NCBI RefSeq assembly: GCF_001297775.1
Contig: NZ_LIFX01000004.1
Location: 62,001-126,000 of the forward strand
Length of the DNA stretch: 64,000 nucleotides
From: Trabulsiella odontotermitis
GTDB taxonomy: Bacteria; Pseudomonadota; Gammaproteobacteria; Enterobacterales; Enterobacteriaceae
Reading direction: 5' to 3'
Shown here one piece after another: positions 50,830 to 63,468 of the stretch. The notes under the pieces were generated by a model, which did not search any database, was not told the DNA's origin, and saw only the letters and a list, made by a program, of their open reading frames with translations. The translations under genes and the position numbers were made by a program. Positions within the stretch are counted from its first letter, which is position 1; the number at the start of each line of letters is the position of its first letter.

Positions 50830-53800
50830 TTACTCAATCGGCCGCGGACGCGTTGGTCCGGACTGCGCCTGTTGTGTTGCGCTGTGACCGCCAGCGGCGC
50901 CTTTGCCTTCGAAGTCAAAGGCCGGGCGAACCCAGTCGCTGTGACGCGGCGGTTCCGGGGTATATTCCGGGGCCGGTGCGCGGGTCATCGGCGCAGTGGC
51001 GTGATGATTACCGGCAGGCGCGGCTTTTTCGGCTACCACCGCAGCCGGTTTCACCTCTTCAACAGGCTCGACCGGTGCCGTGACGACAGGTTCAGCAACC
51101 GGCTCAGTCACGACCGGCTCAGCGGCAGCTTCAGCCACCGGCGTTTCTTCAACCGGCGTCTCTTCTGCAACGTCTGTAGATTCCACCGCGGCTTCGACTT
51201 CAGCGGCCACTTCTTCAGCGACGATGTCATCTTCTGCGGCGATCAGGTGCGGTTGCTCATCCACTGGCGTGGCAATAACCTCCGGATGCGTGGTTTCAAC
51301 CACCGGCTCCTGCGGTTCGCTTGCCACTGGCTGCGGTTCAACCACAACCGGCTGCGCTTCCGGTGTTAACGCTGCGTCGGTAACGACAGCGGCAACGTCA
51401 GGCTGAACATCGGTGATAACCGGTGCGGCCTGCTGCGTGTCTTCCTGCTCAATCTGCTCGTCAGCCGGACGGGCAACTGGATAGCGGATCCACACTTTAC
51501 CGGAAGCCATTTCCGGTGAGGCGCAGGCCACGGTCAGCGGCATCGGCGACTGCAGCGGGTAACGCTCGTCACGATAGCGGCGACGGCGCTGGCCACTGAC
51601 GCGCAGGTGACGTGGTGAACGACGCGAGCGGCGCGGCATACCGGCGGTATCGCGTGCTTCGGCGTTGTCATCCTGCTCAACTGGCGTGACAATCACGGAC
51701 GGCAGATCGACTTTCGCCAGTTCAGTACGCTGCGCGGTGACAGCTGGTTGCGGCTGTTCGGCGATGTCGTCGGTAACCGCAGCAGCGGCAGCCGCTTCCT
51801 GCTCAGCAGAGAGGATGCGAACTTTTTGCGTCAACTGGCGCGGCTTACGGCGCGGCATAACCTGAACGCGTTCTTCCTGTTCGGTCTCCTGCGCTGCAGG
51901 CTGCTCATCACGGCTCTGCGCTTTGGCGTCCTGCTGTGCCTGGCGTTTGTCATCGTTACGACGACGGTTACGCTCACGACGCGGCTGTTGCGGCTGCTCG
52001 TCACGATTCTGCGGTTTTTCCGTTTCATCAACCGTGGTTTGCTGACGGGCTTCACGCGTTTCGGCGTTCTGCTGCTGTTTATCGCGACGGTTACGGCGGT
52101 TATCTTCACGACCCTCGCCATTGTCGCTGCGGTTGTCACGGCGATCGTTACGGTCGCGGCGGTTGTTCTGCCGCGATTTACGACGATCCTGCTGACGTTC
52201 AGGTTTCTCTTCTTTCTTCACCGGCTCCGGTTCAACGGCCTGCGGTGCTTCGCTACCGGCAAAGAGGTTTTTCAGCGCGCCGAAGAAGCGAGACACCAGA
52301 CCCGGTTCTGCCGGAGCCGCAGGGGCTTTCGGCGCAGCAGGCGCGGCAGCTTGTGCTGTCGGCGCCACGGTTTCGGCTGGCGGTGCAGGCGGAACGTCAG
52401 GCATGGCGAAGGTCGCCAGAGCAGGCTGCTCAGGACGTTTACGCTCCGCTGGCTCTTCTTCCGACGGCATAGCCATCTCTTCTTCGTGCAGTTTCGGCAG
52501 CAGATAGCTCAGGGTTGGCGTTTCTTCGCCTTTACGTACACGCAGTACGGAGTAGTGCGGCGTTTCCATTTGATCGTTCGGCACGATCACGCAGCGTACG
52601 CCGCCCTGACGGGTTTCGATGGCGCTCACGGCGCTACGTTTTTCGTTCAACAGGTAGGACGCAATCGGCACAGGGACAATCGCATGCACTTCCTGGGTGT
52701 TCTCTTTCAGCGCTTCTTCTTCAATCAGACGCAGAATAGAGAGCGACAGGGATTCGTTATCACGGACGGTGCCGGTGCCGCTACAGCGCGGGCAGACGTG
52801 ATGGCTGGACTCGCCCAGCGACGGGCTCAGACGCTGACGGGACATCTCCAGCAGGCCGAAGCGCGAAATGTGGCTGATCTGAATGCGGGCTCTGTCCTGA
52901 CGCACCGCTTCACGCAGACGGTTTTCAACCGCGCGCTGGTGGCGTACCGGGGTCATATCGATAAAGTCGATAACGATCAGGCCGCCGAGGTCGCGCAGGC
53001 GCAACTGACGTGCGATTTCGTCTGCCGCTTCCAGGTTGGTGTTAAACGCCGTTTCTTCGATGTCGCCACCGCGGGTTGCGCGCGCGGAGTTAATATCAAT
53101 CGCGGTTAACGCTTCGGTGGAGTCGATAACGATTGAACCACCGGACGGCAGACGCACTTCACGCTGGAACGCGGATTCGATCTGCGATTCGATCTGGTAG
53201 TGGCTGAACAGCGGAATTTCACCGGTGTACAGTTTGATTTTGCTGCTGAAATCCGGACGACCCAGTGCCGCGATGTGCTGGCGTGCCAGCTCAAGCACTT
53301 TCGGGTTATCAATCAGGATTTCGCCGATGTCCTGGCGCAGGTAGTCACGGAAGGCGCGAACGATAACGTTGCTTTCCTGATGGATCAGGAACGGCGCCGG
53401 GCGGCTCTCTGCGGCTTTCTGGATAGCTTCCCAGTGCTTCAGACGGAAGCTCAGGTCCCACTGCAACGCCTCGGCGGATTTACCCACCCCGGCGGTACGC
53501 ACGATAAGACCCATGCCATCCGGCAGTTCAAGGCTGGACAGCGCTTCTTTCAGTTCGGTACGGTCATCGCCTTCGATACGGCGTGAAATGCCACCCGCAC
53601 GCGGGTTATTCGGCATCAGCACCAGATAGCTACCCGCCAGGCTGATAAAGGTGGTTAATGCAGCGCCTTTATTACCACGCTCTTCTTTATCAATCTGAAC
53701 GATAACTTCCTGACCTTCGCGCAGAACATCTTTGATGTTGGGACGGCCATGAGCGTTGTAGCTGGCAGGAAAATACTCGCGGGCGATTTCTTTCAGGGGG

Positions 53801-54003
53801 AGAAAACCGTGACGTTCAGCACCGTAATCAACAAATGCGGCTTCCAGACTCGGTTCAATGCGGGTGATTTTACCTTTGTAGATGTTCGCTTTTTTCTGTT
53901 CGTGTCCTGGGCTTTCGATATCCAGATCGTACAGACGCTGCCCATCAACAAGGGCGACACGCAACTCTTCCTGCTGAGTTGCGTTAATTAACATTCTTTT
54001 CAT
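50830..54003 (-). CDS. rne: RNase E, endoribonuclease and degradosome scaffold
   Basis: 1057 residues (1061 in E. coli). The catalytic N-terminal half has an S1 domain, the RNase H-like/DNase I-like active-site region ([19 protein letters not shown] and [12 protein letters not shown] with the two metal Asp residues) and the Zn-link [10 protein letters not shown]. The C-terminal half is disordered: Arg-rich RNA-binding stretches ([19 protein letters not shown]), then a Pro/Ala/Glu/Val-rich scaffold for RhlB, enolase and PNPase, ending RPRPIE. It processes rRNA and tRNA and starts mRNA decay. A long structured leader precedes it. Confidence 0.97.
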   Translation of the reverse strand: MKRMLINATQQEELRVALVDGQRLYDLDIESPGHEQKKANIYKGKITRIEPSLEAAFVDYGAERHGFLPLKEIAREYFPASYNAHGRPNIKDVLREGQEVIVQIDKEERGNKGAALTTFISLAGSYLVLMPNNPRAGGISRRIEGDDRTELKEALSSLELPDGMGLIVRTAGVGKSAEALQWDLSFRLKHWEAIQKAAESRPAPFLIHQESNVIVRAFRDYLRQDIGEILIDNPKVLELARQHIAALGRPDFSSKIKLYTGEIPLFSHYQIESQIESAFQREVRLPSGGSIVIDSTEALTAIDINSARATRGGDIEETAFNTNLEAADEIARQLRLRDLGGLIVIDFIDMTPVRHQRAVENRLREAVRQDRARIQISHISRFGLLEMSRQRLSPSLGESSHHVCPRCSGTGTVRDNESLSLSILRLIEEEALKENTQEVHAIVPVPIASYLLNEKRSAVSAIETRQGGVRCVIVPNDQMETPHYSVLRVRKGEETPTLSYLLPKLHEEEMAMPSEEEPAERKRPEQPALATFAMPDVPPAPPAETVAPTAQAAAPAAPKAPAAPAEPGLVSRFFGALKNLFAGSEAPQAVEPEPVKKEEKPERQQDRRKSRQNNRRDRNDRRDNRSDNGEGREDNRRNRRDKQQQNAETREARQQTTVDETEKPQNRDEQPQQPRRERNRRRNDDKRQAQQDAKAQSRDEQPAAQETEQEERVQVMPRRKPRQLTQKVRILSAEQEAAAAAAVTDDIAEQPQPAVTAQRTELAKVDLPSVIVTPVEQDDNAEARDTAGMPRRSRRSPRHLRVSGQRRRRYRDERYPLQSPMPLTVACASPEMASGKVWIRYPVARPADEQIEQEDTQQAAPVITDVQPDVAAVVTDAALTPEAQPVVVEPQPVASEPQEPVVETTHPEVIATPVDEQPHLIAAEDDIVAEEVAAEVEAAVESTDVAEETPVEETPVAEAAAEPVVTEPVAEPVVTAPVEPVEEVKPAAVVAEKAAPAGNHHATAPMTRAPAPEYTPEPPRHSDWVRPAFDFEGKGAAGGHSATQQAQSGPTRPRPIE

Positions 54004-54573
54004 CGTAACTTACTCATTATTCGTACATTGACGACTAAGCTGCGGGCAGAGTAATGCCTTTCCGGGGGTGAACCGATGGCCTCGTGTCTGTTCACGTCGC
54101 CAACCTCACGGTTGTCGCTCGCTTAAGAGGCGCAGAGTGTCGGCTGCCTGTGTTGTTGAGACAAACACAGCGCAATTAACAGGGGAACAGCCTGGGAAAA
54201 CTCTCCAGAGTTGCTTCCATTTACCGGTAAGGACTGCAACCCGCAGCCCGCTAACTGCCTGAAAGATCAATACGTCTTACGCCATTGCTGCGTGGATGAT
54301 CGGTCGGGCAAAACTGGTAATTCCGCAAATTTCCTTGTTTTAACAAGATTCAACACGGAAAACGGCATCATTATTCCATTGCTAACCTTGTTATAGCAAG
54401 ATGACTTTTACCATTTGTTACCCGGTTACTCACAGTTTTTGCACCTCTCTGTCAGGATTGTTCTAATAACCAGCAATCCGGTCAGTAAGATATCTGCTGT
54501 AACCAGGTCACCATAATATAAGCATAGAAAAATGAGTGGCGCGAATGCGCCTGGCTATTTAGAATCGCCGACC
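54004..54573. promoter_or_regulatory. rne leader and rne-rluC divergent promoter region
   Basis: No gene here. On the minus strand the rne 5' UTR carries a stem AACC-GTGA-GGTT (54102-54113) and a stem GTGAAC / GTTCAC (54068-54095), matching the hairpins that in E. coli let RNase E cleave and so autoregulate its own mRNA. The UTR there is about 360 bases, so the rne promoter is expected near 54360. The rluC promoter probably lies in the last 100 bp; AT-rich sequence is present but no unambiguous hexamers. Confidence 0.75.
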
Positions 54574-55521
54574 ATGAAAACTGAGACTCCAGCCGTAAAA
54601 TTAGTCGCGATTTCTGCTGATGAAGCGGGACAACGCATCGATAACTTTTTGCGCACCCAATTAAAAGGTGTGCCGAAAAGTATGATTTACCGCATTCTGC
54701 GTAAAGGCGAAGTGCGGGTTAACAAAAAACGTATTAAGCCTGAATATAAACTCGAGGCGGGCGATGAAGTGCGTATTCCGCCGGTTCGCGTCGCCGAACG
54801 CGAAGAAGACGCCGTTTCTCCGCATTTACAAAAGGTCGCCGCGCTGAGCGACGTTATCCTTTATGAAGATGACCATATTCTGGTGCTGAACAAACCGTCG
54901 GGCACGGCGGTGCATGGCGGTAGCGGGTTGAGCTTCGGCGTGATTGAAGGGCTGCGCGCACTGCGCCCGGAAGCGCGTTTCCTTGAGCTGGTGCATCGTC
55001 TCGACCGTGATACCTCTGGCGTGTTGCTGGTAGCGAAGAAACGCTCGGCGCTGCGTTCGCTGCACGAACAACTGCGCGAAAAAGGCATGCAGAAAGATTA
55101 TCTGGCGCTGGTTCGCGGCCAGTGGCAGTCGCATATGAAAGTGGTGCAGGCGCCATTGCTGAAAAACATTCTCCAGAGTGGCGAGCGTATTGTCCACGTC
55201 AGCCAGGAAGGGAAACCGTCTGAGACGCGTTTTAAAGTCGAAGAGCGCTACGAGTTTGCCACGCTGGTACGCTGCAGCCCGGTGACCGGGCGAACTCACC
55301 AGATCCGCGTTCATACGCAGCACGCCGGGCATCCCATCGCCTTTGACGATCGCTACGGTGACCGTGAATTTGATAAGCAACTGGCGTCAACCGGGTTGTC
55401 ACGCCTGTTTCTTCACGCCGCGGCGCTGAAATTCCAGCATCCGGGAACCGGTGAAACGCTGCGCATTGAAGCGCCGATGGACGAGCAGTTAAAACACTGC
55501 CTGAAAGTGCTGCGTGGTTGA
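54574..55521 (+). CDS. rluC: RluC, 23S rRNA pseudouridine synthase
   Basis: 315 residues from ATG 54574 (MKTETPAVKL), close to the 319 of E. coli; the upstream part of the open frame is not conserved. N-terminal S4 RNA-binding domain (QRIDNFLRTQLKGVPKSMIY) and catalytic HRLDRDTSG with Asp144. It makes pseudouridines 955, 2504 and 2580. Followed by a REP unit. Confidence 0.95.
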   Translation: MKTETPAVKLVAISADEAGQRIDNFLRTQLKGVPKSMIYRILRKGEVRVNKKRIKPEYKLEAGDEVRIPPVRVAEREEDAVSPHLQKVAALSDVILYEDDHILVLNKPSGTAVHGGSGLSFGVIEGLRALRPEARFLELVHRLDRDTSGVLLVAKKRSALRSLHEQLREKGMQKDYLALVRGQWQSHMKVVQAPLLKNILQSGERIVHVSQEGKPSETRFKVEERYEFATLVRCSPVTGRTHQIRVHTQHAGHPIAFDDRYGDREFDKQLASTGLSRLFLHAAALKFQHPGTGETLRIEAPMDEQLKHCLKVLRG

Positions 55522-55527
55522 TTGAGT

Positions 55528-55555
55528 GCCGGGTGGCGCTGCGCTTACCCGGCCT
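55528..55555. repeat. REP-like palindromic element after rluC
   Basis: GCCGGGTGGCGCTGCGCTTA followed by CCCGGC forms the usual imperfect REP palindrome (GCCGGGT ... ACCCGGC). It lies between the convergent rluC and yceF and is the same family as the unit at 9181-9213. Confidence 0.75.
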
Positions 55556-55567
55556 GGAAGGCATTGC

Positions 55568-56152
55568 TCATGCCAGCAACGGATTCAAATGCTCGCGCCG
55601 CAACATCTGACAGAGCGCGATAAGCGGCAGGCCGACCAGCGTGTTCGGATCGCGCCCCTCCAGTCGCTCGAAGAGCGAAATACCCAGACCTTCACTTTTA
55701 AAACTGCCCGCACAGTTCAGCGGGTTTTCTTTGCGGATGTAATCGCGAATTTCCTGTTCCGTCAGATGGCGAAAATGCACATCAAACGGTTCGCATTCGG
55801 TTTGCAGATGACCGTTCGCCGAATTATAAAGCGCCAGCCCGGTATAGAAGGTGACGATATTGCCGCTGGCTTTCTTTAATTGTGTAAACGCGTTCTCTTC
55901 CGTATGCGGTTTACCGGTAATGACGCCATCCAGAATACAGACCTGATCGGAACCAATAATAAGGTGCTGCGGGAAGCGCTGTGCGAGCGCCTGTGCTTTG
56001 GCCTGCGCCAGCCGCAAAACCAACTGGCGGGGCGATTCCTCCGCGACCGGCGTTTCATCAACCTGCGGCGCGGCACACTCGAAGGGAATACCGAGCTTTT
56101 CCAGCAGCATTCGGCGGTAGGGTGAGGTCGAAGCAAGTACAAGGTTTGGCAT
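55568..56152 (-). CDS. yceF: YceF (Maf-2), m7GTP pyrophosphatase
   Basis: 194 residues, the E. coli length. The Maf motif [19 protein letters not shown] at the N-terminus and [11 protein letters not shown] in the middle give the pyrophosphatase active site. The Maf/YceF group hydrolyses 7-methyl-GTP and is thought to clear modified nucleotides. Single minus-strand gene between rluC and yceD. Confidence 0.95.
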   Translation of the reverse strand: MPNLVLASTSPYRRMLLEKLGIPFECAAPQVDETPVAEESPRQLVLRLAQAKAQALAQRFPQHLIIGSDQVCILDGVITGKPHTEENAFTQLKKASGNIVTFYTGLALYNSANGHLQTECEPFDVHFRHLTEQEIRDYIRKENPLNCAGSFKSEGLGISLFERLEGRDPNTLVGLPLIALCQMLRREHLNPLLA

Positions 56153-56227
56153 ATTTTTTCAGTCAGGTATGGCGAATCGGTTAGCGTCATTTTAAACTAC
56201 AGGCCGCAATGTGTGCGAATAAATGGC

Positions 56228-56254
56228 AAAAGGCGTCTTCGGGTGCCTTTTTCT
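56228..56254 (+). terminator. Rho-independent terminator just upstream of the yceD promoter
   Basis: AAAAGGC-GTC-TTCG-GGT-GCCTTTT forms a full stem with a UUCG loop and then TTCTTT. It runs right up to the -35 of the next promoter. In E. coli a small RNA, SraB, has been reported between yceF and yceD, and this hairpin could end it or insulate yceD; I could not place a separate promoter for it. Confidence 0.8.
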
Positions 56255-56814
<560 letters not shown>

Positions 56815-56818
56815 TTGA

Positions 56819-57004
<186 letters not shown>

Positions 57005-57036
57005 TCACGCGAAAGCGTGAAGCTTAGTGCGGATTT

Positions 57037-57054
57037 CCCCGCGCATGCGGGGAG
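57037..57054 (+). promoter_or_regulatory. Hairpin between rpmF and plsX
   Basis: CCCCGC-GCAT-GCGGGG is a perfect GC stem about 30 bases before the plsX start, without a T-tract. It may modulate the drop in expression from the ribosomal gene to plsX or stabilise the rpmF end. Confidence 0.5.
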
Positions 57055-57079
57055 AAACGAACCGGGCAGCGACGATACC

Positions 57080-58114
57080 TTGACACGTCTGACCATAGCG
57101 TTAGATGTCATGGGGGGCGATTTTGGTCCTTCCGTGACGGTGCCTGCAGCTTTGCAGGCACTGGGTTTCAATTCGCAACTCTCACTTCTTTTAGTCGGCG
57201 ATCCCGACGCCATCTCGCCATTACTTGCCAAAGCTGATTTCGAACAACGTTCGCGTCTGCAGATTATCCCTGCACAGTCAGTTATTGCCAGTGATGCGCG
57301 ACCGTCTCATGCTGTGCGTAACAGCCGGGGCAGTTCGATGCGTATTGCACTCGAACTGGTGAAAGAAGGGCGTGCACAGGCCTGCGTCAGCGCAGGAAAT
57401 ACCGGCGCGCTGATGGGGCTGGCGAAATTATTGCTCAAGCCAATAGAAGGCATTGAGCGTCCGGCGCTGGTGACGGTATTGCCGCATCAGCAGAAGGGTA
57501 AAACGGTCGTGCTTGATCTGGGCGCGAACGTCGATTGTGACAGTACAATGCTGGTGCAGTTTGCGATCATGGGGGCGGTGCTGGCGGAAGAAGTCGTCGG
57601 TATCAGCAAACCGCGTGTCGCGCTGCTTAACATCGGTGAAGAAGAGAGCAAAGGGCATGAAAGCATTCGTGATGCTTCTGCTTTGCTTAAAACAGTGCCA
57701 ACTATCAACTATATTGGTTATCTTGAAGCCAACGAGTTGCTGACGGGCAAAACCGATGTGCTGGTTTGTGATGGCTTCACCGGAAACGTCACGTTAAAAA
57801 CCATGGAAGGCGTTGTCAGAATGTTTCTTTCGCTGCTGAAATCTCAGGGGGAAGGGAAAAAACGGTCGTGGTGGCTGATTTTATTAAAGCGTTGGTTACA
57901 AAAAAGCCTCTCCAGGCGATTCAGTCACCTCAACCCCGACCAGTATAATGGCGCCTGTCTGTTAGGATTGCGCGGCACGGTGATTAAAAGCCATGGTGCA
58001 GCCAATCAGCGCGCGTTTAGCGTCGCGATTGAACAGGCAGTGCAGGCGGTGCAGCGGGAAGTTCCTCAGCGGATTGCCGCTCGCCTGGAATCTGTATTAC
58101 CGGAAAAAGACTGA
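57080..58114 (+). CDS. plsX: PlsX, acyl-ACP:phosphate acyltransferase
   Basis: 344 residues from TTG 57080 (read as [18 protein letters not shown]), the start used in E. coli. The open frame continues back to a GTG at 57017, but that part has hairpins and no conservation. Motifs [11 protein letters not shown] and [16 protein letters not shown] mark the PlsX family. It makes acyl phosphate for PlsY in phospholipid synthesis. The C-terminus ([11 protein letters not shown]) is about 12 residues shorter than the 356-residue K-12 protein as I remember it; only the tail differs. Confidence 0.93.
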   Translation: MTRLTIALDVMGGDFGPSVTVPAALQALGFNSQLSLLLVGDPDAISPLLAKADFEQRSRLQIIPAQSVIASDARPSHAVRNSRGSSMRIALELVKEGRAQACVSAGNTGALMGLAKLLLKPIEGIERPALVTVLPHQQKGKTVVLDLGANVDCDSTMLVQFAIMGAVLAEEVVGISKPRVALLNIGEEESKGHESIRDASALLKTVPTINYIGYLEANELLTGKTDVLVCDGFTGNVTLKTMEGVVRMFLSLLKSQGEGKKRSWWLILLKRWLQKSLSRRFSHLNPDQYNGACLLGLRGTVIKSHGAANQRAFSVAIEQAVQAVQREVPQRIAARLESVLPEKD

Positions 58115-58120
58115 GCGTAC

Positions 58121-59074
58121 ATGTATACGAAGATTATTGGTACCGGCAGTTATCTGCCCACACAGGTGCGAACTAACGCCGATTTGGAAAAGATGGTTGA
58201 TACGTCTGACGAGTGGATTGTCACGCGCACAGGTATCCGTGAACGTCGTATTGCTGCGCCGAATGAAACTGTTGCCTCAATGGGCTTTGAAGCCGCACAG
58301 CGCGCGCTGGAGATGGCGGGTATCACGAAAGATGATGTCGGCCTGATTGTCGTGGCGACGACGTCCTCCACGCACGCTTTTCCAAGCGCTGCCTGCCAGA
58401 TCCAGGGCATGCTCGACATTAAAGGTTGCCCGGCGTTTGACGTCGCTGCCGCCTGCGCCGGTTTCACCTACGCGCTGAGCGTTGCCGATCTGTACGTGAA
58501 ATCCGGTGCGGTTAAGCATGCGCTGGTGATCGGTTCCGATGTACTGGCGCGCACCTGCGACCCGACCGATCGCGGCACGATCATTATTTTTGGCGATGGC
58601 GCGGGCGCTGTCGTGTTAAGTGCCTCCGAAGAGCCGGGTATCATCTCTACCCACCTTCACGCGGATGGCAGCTATGGCGAGCTGTTAACGCTGCCAAACG
58701 CGGATCGCGTTAATCCGGATAATTCCATTTACCTGACGATGGCGGGTAACGAAGTCTTTAAAGTGGCTGTCACGGAACTGGCGCATATTGTCGATGAAAC
58801 GCTGGCAGCCAACAACCTCGACCGTTCGCAACTGGACTGGCTGGTACCGCACCAGGCGAACCTGCGCATCATCAGCGCGACCGCGAAAAAACTGGGCATG
58901 TCGATGGACAACGTGGTTGTCACCCTCGACCGCCACGGCAACACCTCTGCCGCGTCGGTGCCTTGTGCGCTGGACGAAGCCGTTCGTGATGGCCGCATCA
59001 AGCGGGGTCAACTGGTGCTGCTTGAGGCCTTCGGTGGCGGCTTCACCTGGGGTTCTGCGCTGGTTCGTTTCTAA
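58121..59074 (+). CDS. fabH: FabH, 3-oxoacyl-ACP synthase III
   Basis: 317 residues, the E. coli length. Catalytic triad visible: Cys112 in [11 protein letters not shown], His in VPHQANLRI and Asn in [11 protein letters not shown]. It starts fatty acid synthesis by condensing acetyl-CoA with malonyl-ACP. 6 bp after plsX. Confidence 0.97.
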   Translation: MYTKIIGTGSYLPTQVRTNADLEKMVDTSDEWIVTRTGIRERRIAAPNETVASMGFEAAQRALEMAGITKDDVGLIVVATTSSTHAFPSAACQIQGMLDIKGCPAFDVAAACAGFTYALSVADLYVKSGAVKHALVIGSDVLARTCDPTDRGTIIIFGDGAGAVVLSASEEPGIISTHLHADGSYGELLTLPNADRVNPDNSIYLTMAGNEVFKVAVTELAHIVDETLAANNLDRSQLDWLVPHQANLRIISATAKKLGMSMDNVVVTLDRHGNTSAASVPCALDEAVRDGRIKRGQLVLLEAFGGGFTWGSALVRF

Positions 59075-59088
59075 TAAGGAAGAATAAA

Positions 59089-60018
59089 ATGACGCAATTT
59101 GCTTTTGTGTTCCCGGGTCAGGGTTCACAGACTGTCGGGATGTTGTCTGAAATGGCAACCCAGTACCCGATTATTGAAGAAACGTTTGCTGAAGCCTCTG
59201 CGGCACTGGGTTATGATCTGTGGGCGTTGACGCAACAAGGGCCTGCGGAAGAACTGAACAAAACCTGGCAGACGCAGCCTGCGCTGCTGACAGCGTCTGT
59301 CGCGCTGTACCGTGTCTGGCAGCAGCAGGGCGGTAAAACGCCTGCGCTGATGGCCGGTCATAGCCTCGGTGAATACTCTGCGCTGGTATGCGCGGGCGTG
59401 ATTGCTTTCGCTGATGCCGTTCGTCTGGTTGAACTGCGTGGTAAATTCATGCAGGAAGCGGTACCGGAAGGCACGGGGGCAATGTATGCCATCATCGGGC
59501 TTGATGATGCCGCGATTGCCAAAGCTTGTGAAGAGTCGGCCGAAGGCCAGGTGGTTTCGCCGGTCAACTACAACTCGCCGGGCCAGGTGGTGATCGCCGG
59601 GCATAAAGAGGCGGTTGAACGCGCGGGTGCCGCCTGTAAAGCCGCGGGTGCAAAACGTGCACTGCCGCTGCCGGTCAGCGTACCGTCACACTGTGCGCTG
59701 ATGAAACCTGCCGCGGAAAAACTGGCGGTGGAACTGGCGAAAATTACATTTAATGCGCCGCAGATTTCCGTGGTGAATAACGTCGACGTGAAATGCGAAA
59801 CGTCCGCAGACGCTATCCGTGATGCGCTGGTTCGCCAGCTGTACAGCCCGGTTCAGTGGACGAAGACCGTCGAGTTTATGGCCGCGCAGGGCGTTGAGCA
59901 CTTATATGAAGTCGGGCCGGGTAAAGTCCTCACCGGGCTGACAAAACGTATTGTCGACACACTGACAGCGTCGGCCATTAATGAGCCGGCAGCGATGTCA
60001 GCGGCGTTAGAACAATAA
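59089..60018 (+). CDS. fabD: FabD, malonyl-CoA:ACP transacylase
   Basis: 309 residues, the E. coli length. FVFPGQGSQTVGML at the N-terminus and nucleophile Ser92 in GHSLGEYSALV; later VPSHCALM holds the catalytic His. It loads malonyl onto AcpP for FabH and FabF. 14 bp after fabH. Confidence 0.97.
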   Translation: MTQFAFVFPGQGSQTVGMLSEMATQYPIIEETFAEASAALGYDLWALTQQGPAEELNKTWQTQPALLTASVALYRVWQQQGGKTPALMAGHSLGEYSALVCAGVIAFADAVRLVELRGKFMQEAVPEGTGAMYAIIGLDDAAIAKACEESAEGQVVSPVNYNSPGQVVIAGHKEAVERAGAACKAAGAKRALPLPVSVPSHCALMKPAAEKLAVELAKITFNAPQISVVNNVDVKCETSADAIRDALVRQLYSPVQWTKTVEFMAAQGVEHLYEVGPGKVLTGLTKRIVDTLTASAINEPAAMSAALEQ

Positions 60019-60036
60019 CAGAGGAAAAACAAAACC

Positions 60037-60771
60037 ATGAGTTTTGAAGGAAAAATCGCGCTGGTTACCGGTGCAAGTCGCGGGATTGGCCGCGCCATCG
60101 CTGAAACGCTCGTTGCCCGTGGTGCGAAAGTCATCGGTACAGCGACCAGTGAAAGCGGCGCGCAGGCGATCAGCGACTATTTAGGTGCCAACGGGAAAGG
60201 TCTGATGCTGAATGTGACCGATCCGGCATCTATCGAATCTGTACTGGAAAATATTCGCGCAGAGTTTGGCGAAGTCGACATTCTGGTCAATAATGCCGGG
60301 ATTACTCGCGATAATCTGCTAATGCGAATGAAAGAAGAAGAGTGGTCAGACATTCTCGAAACCAATCTTTCATCAGTTTTCCGTCTGTCAAAAGCGGTAA
60401 TGCGCGCTATGATGAAAAAGCGTCACGGGCGTATTATCACTATCGGTTCTGTGGTTGGTACCATGGGAAATGCCGGTCAGGCCAACTACGCTGCGGCGAA
60501 AGCAGGTCTTATCGGTTTCAGTAAATCGCTGGCGCGCGAAGTGGCGTCACGCGGAATTACTGTGAACGTTGTTGCTCCGGGCTTTATTGAAACGGACATG
60601 ACGCGTGCGCTTTCTGATGATCAGCGTGCGGGTATTCTGGCGGAAGTTCCGGCGGGTCGCCTCGGCGACGCAAAAGAAATCGCCAGTGCGGTTGCATTTT
60701 TAGCTTCTGACGAAGCGAGTTACATCACGGGTGAAACTCTGCACGTTAACGGCGGGATGTACATGGTTTGA
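60037..60771 (+). CDS. fabG: FabG, 3-oxoacyl-ACP reductase
   Basis: 244 residues, the E. coli length. SDR fold: cofactor loop TGASRGIGRA, NNAG, Ser138, Tyr151 and Lys155 (NYAAAKAG). NADPH-dependent reduction in every elongation cycle. GAGGAAAAACAAAACC precedes the ATG. A 210-bp gap to acpP follows, which holds the strong acpP promoter in E. coli. Confidence 0.97.
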   Translation: MSFEGKIALVTGASRGIGRAIAETLVARGAKVIGTATSESGAQAISDYLGANGKGLMLNVTDPASIESVLENIRAEFGEVDILVNNAGITRDNLLMRMKEEEWSDILETNLSSVFRLSKAVMRAMMKKRHGRIITIGSVVGTMGNAGQANYAAAKAGLIGFSKSLAREVASRGITVNVVAPGFIETDMTRALSDDQRAGILAEVPAGRLGDAKEIASAVAFLASDEASYITGETLHVNGGMYMV

Positions 60772-60981
60772 TCGCGATTTGCACAATATGCTCAGGAACC
60801 ACGCACTTCGTGTCATCCGGAGCAGGTTAATGTGCAAAATAATTTGCGTTATTAGGGCGAATACCCGCAAAATAGCGTAAAATCGTGGTAAGACCTGCCG
60901 GGATTTAGTTGCAAATTTTTCAACATTTTATACACTACGAAAACCATCGCGAAAGCGAGTTTTGATAGGAAATTTAAGAGT

Positions 60982-62552
<1,571 letters not shown>

Positions 62553-62562
62553 TCCTCTCTTT

Positions 62563-62592
62563 AAGGCCTGCTTTTGCAGGCCTTTTCTTTCA
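62563..62592 (+). terminator. Terminator after fabF
   Basis: AAGGCCTGC-TTTT-GCAGGCCTT followed by TTCTTT, 10 bases past the fabF stop; separates the fab cluster from pabC. Confidence 0.92.
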
Positions 62593-62656
62593 GCGCATTC
62601 CCCTTGTAACCCTTCCGGGCTGCTGCCAGACTGACAGACACAGATAAGGAGCTTCT

Positions 62657-63466
62657 ATGTTCTTGATTAACGGTAAAGAACGGGACTCTCTGGCGGCGAA
62701 CGATCGCGCTATTCAGTTTGGCGATGGCTGTTTTACGACGGCGAGAGTCCGTAACGGCAAAGTCGATTTTCTCGGGGCTCATCTGCAACGCCTGCAGGCG
62801 ACCTGTCATGCGCTGATGATCCCTTTCGCCGACGACATCCCGTTACGTGAAGAGATGCAGCAACTGGCGGCAGAGCAGGGTGATGGCGTCCTGAAAGTGA
62901 TCATCACCCGCGGCAGTGGCGGGCGTGGCTACAGCCCGGCGGCCTGCCTGACGCCAACCCGTATCCTCTCGGTTTCGCCCGCGCCTGCACACTATGTTCG
63001 CTGGCGAGAAGAGGGCATTACGCTGTCGTTAAGTCCGGTACGGCTCGGTCGTAACCCGCATCTTGCCGGGCTTAAGCATCTGAATCGCCTCGAGCAGGTG
63101 CTGATCCGCGCGCATCTTGAGCAGACGGATGCACAGGAGGCACTGGTCCTTGACAGCGAAGGGTGGGTTACGGAATGCTGTGCGGCTAATTTGTTCTGGC
63201 GGGCTGGCGATACCGTTTTTACGCCACGGCTCACCCATGCTGGCGTCAATGGCATCATGCGCCAGTATTGTCTCTCACGGCTGGCACAAAGCCGCTATCA
63301 CGTTGTCGAAGTGAGTGCGCGTGAAGAGGCGGTACAGCAGGCGGATGAAGTCCTGCTGTGCAACGCGCTGATGCCGGTCGTGCCGGTGAAAGCGTTTGGC
63401 GATGTTCGCTACCTGTCACATGAACTGTTTGAATTTCTGGCCCCTTATTGTGAGTTGTCCGATTAG
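62657..63466 (+). CDS. pabC: PabC, 4-amino-4-deoxychorismate lyase
   Basis: 269 residues, the E. coli length. PLP class IV fold: conserved [12 protein letters not shown], Lys in [10 protein letters not shown] (Schiff base) and the Glu in [18 protein letters not shown]. It makes 4-aminobenzoate for folate from aminodeoxychorismate. AAGGAG precedes the ATG. Two bp separate its stop from mltG, as in the pabC-yceG-tmk-holB run of E. coli. Confidence 0.96.
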   Translation: MFLINGKERDSLAANDRAIQFGDGCFTTARVRNGKVDFLGAHLQRLQATCHALMIPFADDIPLREEMQQLAAEQGDGVLKVIITRGSGGRGYSPAACLTPTRILSVSPAPAHYVRWREEGITLSLSPVRLGRNPHLAGLKHLNRLEQVLIRAHLEQTDAQEALVLDSEGWVTECCAANLFWRAGDTVFTPRLTHAGVNGIMRQYCLSRLAQSRYHVVEVSAREEAVQQADEVLLCNALMPVVPVKAFGDVRYLSHELFEFLAPYCELSD

Positions 63467-63468
63467 CC

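Noticed and set aside
51748-53109. 453-residue plus-strand open frame
   Set aside because: Antisense of rne; no conserved protein features and no ribosome site.
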